A DNA stretch of 64,000 bases from Sphingomonas sp. (GTDB lineage: Bacteria > Pseudomonadota > Alphaproteobacteria > Sphingomonadales > Sphingomonadaceae), in assembly GCF_017745215.1 (NCBI RefSeq), contig NZ_JAGHZV010000001.1, positions 310,001-374,000 of the forward strand, written 5' to 3'. Positions 59,331-64,000 of the stretch are shown piece by piece. Under the pieces are notes generated by a model, which did no database searches, was not told the origin of the DNA, and was given only the letters and a program-made list of their open reading frames with translations. The position numbers were made by a program, and so were the translations under genes. Position 1 is the stretch's first letter, and each line of letters begins with the position of its first letter.

Positions 59331-60322
59331 GCGGCGCGGCGCTCCGGGAGTCGATCGACGCGGAAGCTGCGGCCTGGGTGGCGCGGCTGCAGGGCGACGT
59401 GCGCGACACGGGGACCGATGCTGCGCTCAAGGCGTGGCTCGACGCCGACCCCGCGAACGAAGCCGCGTTCGAGCGCGCGACCGAGGTCTGGGCGATGATC
59501 CCCGGCGCCGCACTCTGCCGCGAGGCCGAGGCCAAGGCGGGAGCCCGGGCGGAAGCGCGCGTCGTGCCGATGCCGCGGCGCAGGGTGATGCCCCTGCCAC
59601 AGCTCGCGCTCGCCGCCTCGCTGCTGCTCGTCGTGGGGATCGGCGCGCTGCTCTGGCTGCTCGAAGCGCCGAGCTATTCGACCAGTGTCGGCGAACAGAA
59701 GGTCGCGACGCTCGAGGACGGCAGCCGCATCGCGCTCAACACCGACAGCCGGCTCGAAGTCCATTATGGCGCCGCCGAGCGCCGGGTCGAGCTCGAGCGC
59801 GGTGAAGCGATGTTCGAAGTCGCGCACAATGCCGCGCGGCCGTTCATCGTCGTCGCGGGCACCACGCGGGTGCGCGCGGTGGGGACGAGCTTCATCGTGC
59901 GGCGCGAGGGCGACACCGTCGTCGTCACGCTGATCCAGGGCAAGGTCGCGGTCACCGACAGCCGCGCCGAGGCTGCGGCGATGCCCCAGGCCACCACTGC
60001 CGCACCGGCGATGATGATCGCCGGCCAGCGCCTCACCACCGAGGCAGGCGGGCTGATCGAGCGCGACGTTCAGTCCGCCGAAGCGGCGACTGCGTGGCGC
60101 CGCGGGCAGGCGGTGTTCAGCGACACGCCACTGTCGCAGGCCGTCGCCGAGCTCAACCGCTATGGCGGGCCGCGCATCGCGATCGACGATCCGGCGCTCG
60201 GCGCGCTCCCGGTGTCGGGCGTGTTCGCCACCAACGATACCGAGGAATTCGCCCAGGCCGTGGCGGCGCTGCATGGTTTAAGGGCGCAAAAGACCGGCGA
60301 GACATTGCACATCGTGCGCTGA
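59327..60322 (+). CDS. FecR-type anti-sigma factor / signal transducer
   Basis: A 331-residue inner-membrane protein. GTG at 59327 overlaps the sigma stop and follows GGAGGGG; an ATG five codons earlier is possible. The N-terminal DUF4880-like domain (residues 10-55: AAAWVARLQGD, LKAWLDADPANEAAFERATE) would hold the sigma factor. One helix lies near 85-105 (LALAASLLLVVGIGALLWLL), then the FecR domain (VGEQKVATLEDGSRIALNTD), then a small STN-like end (FSDTPLSQAVAELNRYG) that would meet the receptor. Confidence 0.93.
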   Translation: MSGAALRESIDAEAAAWVARLQGDVRDTGTDAALKAWLDADPANEAAFERATEVWAMIPGAALCREAEAKAGARAEARVVPMPRRRVMPLPQLALAASLLLVVGIGALLWLLEAPSYSTSVGEQKVATLEDGSRIALNTDSRLEVHYGAAERRVELERGEAMFEVAHNAARPFIVVAGTTRVRAVGTSFIVRREGDTVVVTLIQGKVAVTDSRAEAAAMPQATTAAPAMMIAGQRLTTEAGGLIERDVQSAEAATAWRRGQAVFSDTPLSQAVAELNRYGGPRIAIDDPALGALPVSGVFATNDTEEFAQAVAALHGLRAQKTGETLHIVR

Positions 60323-60335
60323 CGTCCCGCGCAGT

Positions 60336-60349
60336 GACATTTTTATGTC
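60336..60349 (+). promoter_or_regulatory. Short inverted repeat upstream of the STN receptor
   Basis: GACAT-TTTT-ATGTC, perfect arms, 14 bases past the FecR stop and about 80 bases before the receptor ATG. It could be a regulator site or part of the sigma-dependent promoter. Confidence 0.35.
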
Positions 60350-60431
60350 GTGGCCATGTCGGTTTTGCATCGCAGCATCGTCTACCCCTGTGACGGGAGC
60401 AGAAAAGGGTCGCGCTCCCCAGGGGGAAACC

Positions 60432-63400
60432 ATGCGTTCCAAACTCACGCTTTCCATGCTTGCCGCCAGCTGCGCCGTGTTCGTCGCGCCCGCTGCCCAT
60501 GCCCAGGCGCGCTACGGCTTCGACATGCCCGCGCAGCCGCTCGAGACCGCGCTGCGCACGGTCGCGTCGCGCACCACCACCAACATCGTCTTCGCGGGGA
60601 GCGCGGTCCGGGGCAAGACCGCGCCGGCGCTCCACGGCGACTATAGCGCCGAGGCGGCGTACCAGGCGCTGCTGCGCGGCTCGGGGCTGACGCTCAGCGT
60701 CACCCAGGGCGGGTCGTACATCGTCAATGCGCCGACCGGGCAGGACCGCACCGGCGGCGGCCAGCCGGGCTCGATCGCCGGCCATGTCGCGCGCGCCGAC
60801 GGGAGCCGCAACCTCGCCGGTGCGCTCATCCGCATCGTCGAGACCGGCCAGACCGCCACCGCCGACGACCAGGGCGATTTTCGCTTCCCGAGCCTCGCGC
60901 CCGGCGAGTACACGCTCGAAATCTCGTTCCTCGGCTTCCAGACGGTCACCGAGACGATCGTCGTTCCCGCAGGCGGCCCCGCCACCGTCGACCTCGCGCT
61001 GACCGAAGGCAGCGACGATGGCGCGCCGATCGTCGTCTACGGCCAGCGCAGCGCCCGCGCCAACGCGCTCAACTTGCAGCGCACCGCCGAGAATAATTCC
61101 GATGTCGTCTCGGCCGACGACCTCGGCAACTTCACCGGCACCACCTTCTCCGATGCGCTCCGCCGCGCGCCCGGCGTCGCCTTCGTGCGCGACTCCGTCA
61201 CCGGCGACGGCACCAACGTCATCGTCCGCGGCATGGACCCGGACATGAACAACGTGAAGCTGAACGGCCTCCAGCTGCCCGTCGGCAACGGCACGGGCCG
61301 CTCGGCCGATCTGAGCAATTTGCTCGCGGATTCGGTCAGCAAGATCACGATCAGCAAGAGCCTGCTGCCGAGCCAGGATAGCGCCGGCACCGGCGGCCTC
61401 GTCGAGATCGAGACGATGTCGCCGCTCAACCGCCCGCACCGCTACGCCAATTTCCAGCTCGAGGGCGGCAGGAGCGGCAACGGCTTCAGCGACGATTTCC
61501 TCGCCTCGGGCACCCTCTCGGGCCGCTTCGGCGGCGGCGAGAACTTCGGCCTGAGCGCCTCGGTCCAGTATCGCCGCAACTCGGTGCGCAACATCTCGTA
61601 CAACACCGTGATGAAGATGGTGACGCTGCTGCCGAACGACGCGAACGGCCAGCCGACGCTCGATTCGGGCGATGCGCTCGATCCCAACGCGACCTATCCC
61701 TTCGCCCCCGACGACGGCAAGCCGCGCCCCTACCAGCTCCAGACCTATTTCAACCATGTGACGCAGAAGACGCTCGCCGCGACGCTCTCGGCCGAGTGGC
61801 AGATCGGCACGCACACCAACCTCAAGCTGGTCGGCCAGCACGCCGAGGTCGATCGCACCACCTATTCGCTCAACGACATCTTCGGCGGTCTCGTCGAATA
61901 TTCGGACGTTCCGGGCGGCCAGCCGGTCTCGTCGCTGCATCTGCCGATGGGGGCGGGCAGCGCTTCGCTCCAGCGCGAGCAGCAATATTATTACGATCCC
62001 AACGCCAAGACGATCACCGACACCTACAGCTTCACCGGCAAGTCGGCGTTCGGCAAGTTCACCTTCAACTATCTGCTCGGCTATGCGCATGGCAGCGCGC
62101 GCGACGACCGCGCCACCACGCTCGACCTGCGCATGCCCGATGCCGATGCGCTGCCGGGCTATTTCCTCCCCGAGGCGACCGACGCGACGCTCGGCTATAT
62201 CGTCACGCCCTTCGCCCCGCGCAGCGGCAACGGCATCCAGCTCCCGCTGCTGAGCACCGCGGGCTGGGCGCTGATCAACAATAGCGCCAGCTACCAGATC
62301 CAGAACGGCACGGGCCAGATCGACACGACCACCGGCCGCAACGATCGCTACACCGCCGATCTCAACGTCCATTGGGACCTGGACTTCGGCCCGCTCAAAT
62401 ATCTCGAGGCCGGCGGCCGCTACGAGCGCACGGCCTTCCAGAACAACAATGTCCGCACCCAGTTCGGCGGCACCTCGACCGCGGCGTCGCTCGGCCTGGC
62501 CTTCGAGCCCACCGATCTCGCGCGGATCGGCATCACCGGCAACGGCTTCAATGCGATGAGCGAGAGCACGCTCATCCACTTCCTCGACAATCTCGACGAC
62601 TATCTCGCCAAGAACCCGGACCTCACGCTGCTCCCGATCGTGCCCGCCCAGGGACAGGACGAGCAGGAGACCCGCGAGACCAACTATGCGGCGTACCTCC
62701 AGGCCAAGCTGCAGTTCGGCAAGCTCGAGGTGATCGGCGGCGTGCGCTACAACCGCACCAACCTGGCCGCCAAGAACCTCGTCTTCCCCACCTATATCGG
62801 CCCCAAGCCCGACGGCAGCGTCGGCCCCGATCTCGACTTCCAGAACGAGTTCACCAAGCTGGTGACCGAGACGGCGAAGTCGCAGGATTTCCTGCCGCGC
62901 GTGCTGTTCAACTATCGCCAGAGCGACGACCTCATCTTCCGCGGCGGCTATTACATGTCGGTCGCCCGCCCGCAGATCCGGCAGCTTTCGACGCAAACGT
63001 CGATCAGCTTCATCAACTTCCCGATCCCCGGACCCAAGGGGCCGGTGCCGATCCTTCAGATCAACTCGGGCAATCCGAACCTGAAGCAGGCGACCACGCA
63101 CAACTTCGATGTCAGTGCCGAATATTACCACAAGATCGGCATCATCAAGGTCAGCGGCTTCTACAAGCGGATCGAGAATCTCCTCCAGTCGAACCAGACC
63201 AACGGCCCGGCGAACCTGGCGAACATCACCCTGCCCGACAGCATCTATTTCCACGGTGCGCCCTATTTCGATCCGGCGCATCCCGAGAATTACTTCATCA
63301 CCGGCGGCTCGCCGATCAACAGCACCCACCCGGCGACGATCTGGGGCATCGAGAGCCAGATCGAGCGCACCTTCGATTTCCTCCCCGGCGCGCTCTCGGG

Positions 63401-63845
63401 GCTGGGCGTGTTCGCCAACTACACCTTCACCAAGAGCTCGCGCTGGGATCGCTACAGCTGGCCCTATGCCCAGCCGGGCAAGGAGCTCTACGAATATTCG
63501 GGCGTGCCGTTCGCCTATCAGCCCAAGCATTCGGGCACCGCGGCGCTGACCTACAACAAATACGGTTTCGACGCGACGCTGGCCTACAGCTTCCAGTCCA
63601 AGGCGCTGGCGAACTTCTATCCGCGCGACCTCTCGGTCTACAACAAGGGCGTCGGCACGCTCGACTTCCGCGGCGAATATTATTTCAACCCCGGCATCGG
63701 CAAGATGCGCATCTACGTCGAGGCGTCGGACCTGACCCGCGGCACGCGCAGCCCCGACGTCGAGCAGCTGATCGCCGGCTATTACGCCAACGCGACCTAC
63801 CTCGGCGGCCGCAAGTTCAAGCTCGGCATCGCCGCGACCTTCTGA
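60432..63845 (+). CDS. TonB-dependent transducer with STN domain (FecA type)
   Basis: A 1137-residue outer-membrane receptor. The signal peptide ends AAHAQ near residue 25. Residues 28-85 form the STN signalling domain (FDMPAQPLETALRTVASRT). A carboxypeptidase-regulatory-like beta domain follows (about 115-195: GSIAGHVARADGSRNLAGAL), then the plug (FSDALRRAPGVAFVRDSVTG, RGMDPDMNNVKLNGLQLP) and a large barrel ending KFKLGIAATF. The plug type is that of oligosaccharide or peptide receptors rather than classical siderophore ones. It works with the FecI and FecR genes just upstream. Substrate unknown. Confidence 0.94.
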   Translation: MRSKLTLSMLAASCAVFVAPAAHAQARYGFDMPAQPLETALRTVASRTTTNIVFAGSAVRGKTAPALHGDYSAEAAYQALLRGSGLTLSVTQGGSYIVNAPTGQDRTGGGQPGSIAGHVARADGSRNLAGALIRIVETGQTATADDQGDFRFPSLAPGEYTLEISFLGFQTVTETIVVPAGGPATVDLALTEGSDDGAPIVVYGQRSARANALNLQRTAENNSDVVSADDLGNFTGTTFSDALRRAPGVAFVRDSVTGDGTNVIVRGMDPDMNNVKLNGLQLPVGNGTGRSADLSNLLADSVSKITISKSLLPSQDSAGTGGLVEIETMSPLNRPHRYANFQLEGGRSGNGFSDDFLASGTLSGRFGGGENFGLSASVQYRRNSVRNISYNTVMKMVTLLPNDANGQPTLDSGDALDPNATYPFAPDDGKPRPYQLQTYFNHVTQKTLAATLSAEWQIGTHTNLKLVGQHAEVDRTTYSLNDIFGGLVEYSDVPGGQPVSSLHLPMGAGSASLQREQQYYYDPNAKTITDTYSFTGKSAFGKFTFNYLLGYAHGSARDDRATTLDLRMPDADALPGYFLPEATDATLGYIVTPFAPRSGNGIQLPLLSTAGWALINNSASYQIQNGTGQIDTTTGRNDRYTADLNVHWDLDFGPLKYLEAGGRYERTAFQNNNVRTQFGGTSTAASLGLAFEPTDLARIGITGNGFNAMSESTLIHFLDNLDDYLAKNPDLTLLPIVPAQGQDEQETRETNYAAYLQAKLQFGKLEVIGGVRYNRTNLAAKNLVFPTYIGPKPDGSVGPDLDFQNEFTKLVTETAKSQDFLPRVLFNYRQSDDLIFRGGYYMSVARPQIRQLSTQTSISFINFPIPGPKGPVPILQINSGNPNLKQATTHNFDVSAEYYHKIGIIKVSGFYKRIENLLQSNQTNGPANLANITLPDSIYFHGAPYFDPAHPENYFITGGSPINSTHPATIWGIESQIERTFDFLPGALSGLGVFANYTFTKSSRWDRYSWPYAQPGKELYEYSGVPFAYQPKHSGTAALTYNKYGFDATLAYSFQSKALANFYPRDLSVYNKGVGTLDFRGEYYFNPGIGKMRIYVEASDLTRGTRSPDVEQLIAGYYANATYLGGRKFKLGIAATF

Positions 63846-63881
63846 AGACCACCACCAACGATTTGTGCGCAGCGTAACTCT

Positions 63882-63915
63882 GCCGGCCCCGTTCACCCGC
63901 GGGGCCGGCCTTTTT
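63882..63915 (+). terminator. Intrinsic terminator after STN receptor
   Basis: Nine-bp stem (GCCGGCCCC and GGGGCCGGC) with a ten-base loop, then C and TTTTT. Textbook rho-independent form. Confidence 0.92.
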
Positions 63916-63929
63916 CGGGAACCGATCAC

Positions 63930-64000
63930 ATGAAAGCCATCAAGTTGCTCCTGACGGCGGCGACGCTCGCCGTTGCGGCCGCCCTGCCGGCGCAGGCCCA
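63930..64000 (+). CDS. Exported protein, 3'-truncated by window edge
   Basis: Only 23 codons are visible: MKAIKLLLTAATLAVAAALP then AQA, a complete-looking signal peptide with an AxA cleavage site. In this position after a FecA-type receptor a secreted enzyme for the same substrate is common, but the mature protein is outside the window. Confidence 0.65.
   Translation, partial: MKAIKLLLTAATLAVAAALPAQA

Noticed and set aside
60153..63929. 1258-codon open frame on the minus strand
   Set aside because: Mirror of the STN receptor gene; Arg/Glu/Val-rich with no motif. The plus strand has a clear receptor.
1..64000. CRISPR array or rRNA operon
   Set aside because: No regularly spaced short direct repeats and no rRNA-like stretches were seen; the recurring repeats are palindromes spaced kilobases apart.

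Overview
The window reads as chromosomal DNA of a high-GC alphaproteobacterium, most likely a sphingomonad (Sphingomonas or a close relative). The evidence is three large TonB-dependent receptors, a FecI/FecR-type sigma/anti-sigma pair, Flp pilins, many small overlapping operons (ATGA, GTGA or TGATG junctions), and a palindromic repeat family of a kind common in this order. All family names come from reading motifs and protein architecture; no database search was run.

Layout. 1-2.4 kb: end of a hexuronate pathway (uxaC, kdgK). 2.4-5.1 kb: an ABC exporter coupled to a tiny upstream ORF, a PqqD/RRE-like protein and an acetyltransferase. 5.1-9.0 kb: MaoC hydratase, tRNA-Thr, a YjbR/serine-hydrolase operon. 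9.3-16.2 kb: rarA, a PadR regulator with a visible operator, a DUF2218 protein, a glycosyltransferase, a DUF305 protein, radA and cvpA. 16.2-16.9 kb: a low-GC patch with one unfamiliar membrane-anchored protein. 17-20 kb: a tightly overlapping operon of Fe-S scaffold, CPA2 antiporter, dgkA and DUF423. 20-25.3 kb: an M1 peptidase and an aroK-aroB-membrane protein operon. 25.4-29.2 kb: small membrane protein, periplasmic repeat protein, xerD, accA. 29.2-30.1 kb: three Flp pilins. 30.2-34 kb: mutT, methyltransferase, comF, grxC, nitrilase, DUF1178, tRNA-Arg. 34-42.2 kb: serine hydrolase, degenerate M28-like protein, DUF2332, a chemoreceptor and a TonB receptor with an EF-hand loop. 42.7-43.1 kb: a truncated haemoglobin.

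43.5-56.4 kb is the most coherent accessory block. It holds a membrane dipeptidase, an XRE-cupin regulator, a membrane-fused serine hydrolase, an enolase-superfamily dipeptide epimerase, a POT peptide transporter, a TonB receptor, a DUF1611 (DgcN-like) protein, a YkvI-like permease and a second serine hydrolase. Two promoters in it carry the same operator, so it looks like one regulon for uptake and breakdown of peptides containing D-amino acids, probably cell-wall fragments ending in D-glutamate chemistry.

56.5-64 kb: a small ACT-like protein, two TauE/SafE permeases, and a complete FecI-FecR-receptor signalling set closed by a strong terminator, followed by the first codons of an exported protein.

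Nine copies of an approximately 84-bp perfect-arm palindrome (plus one collapsed 30-bp copy) sit between genes, preferentially at tail-to-tail junctions. A separate 121-bp element occurs twice in opposite orientation.
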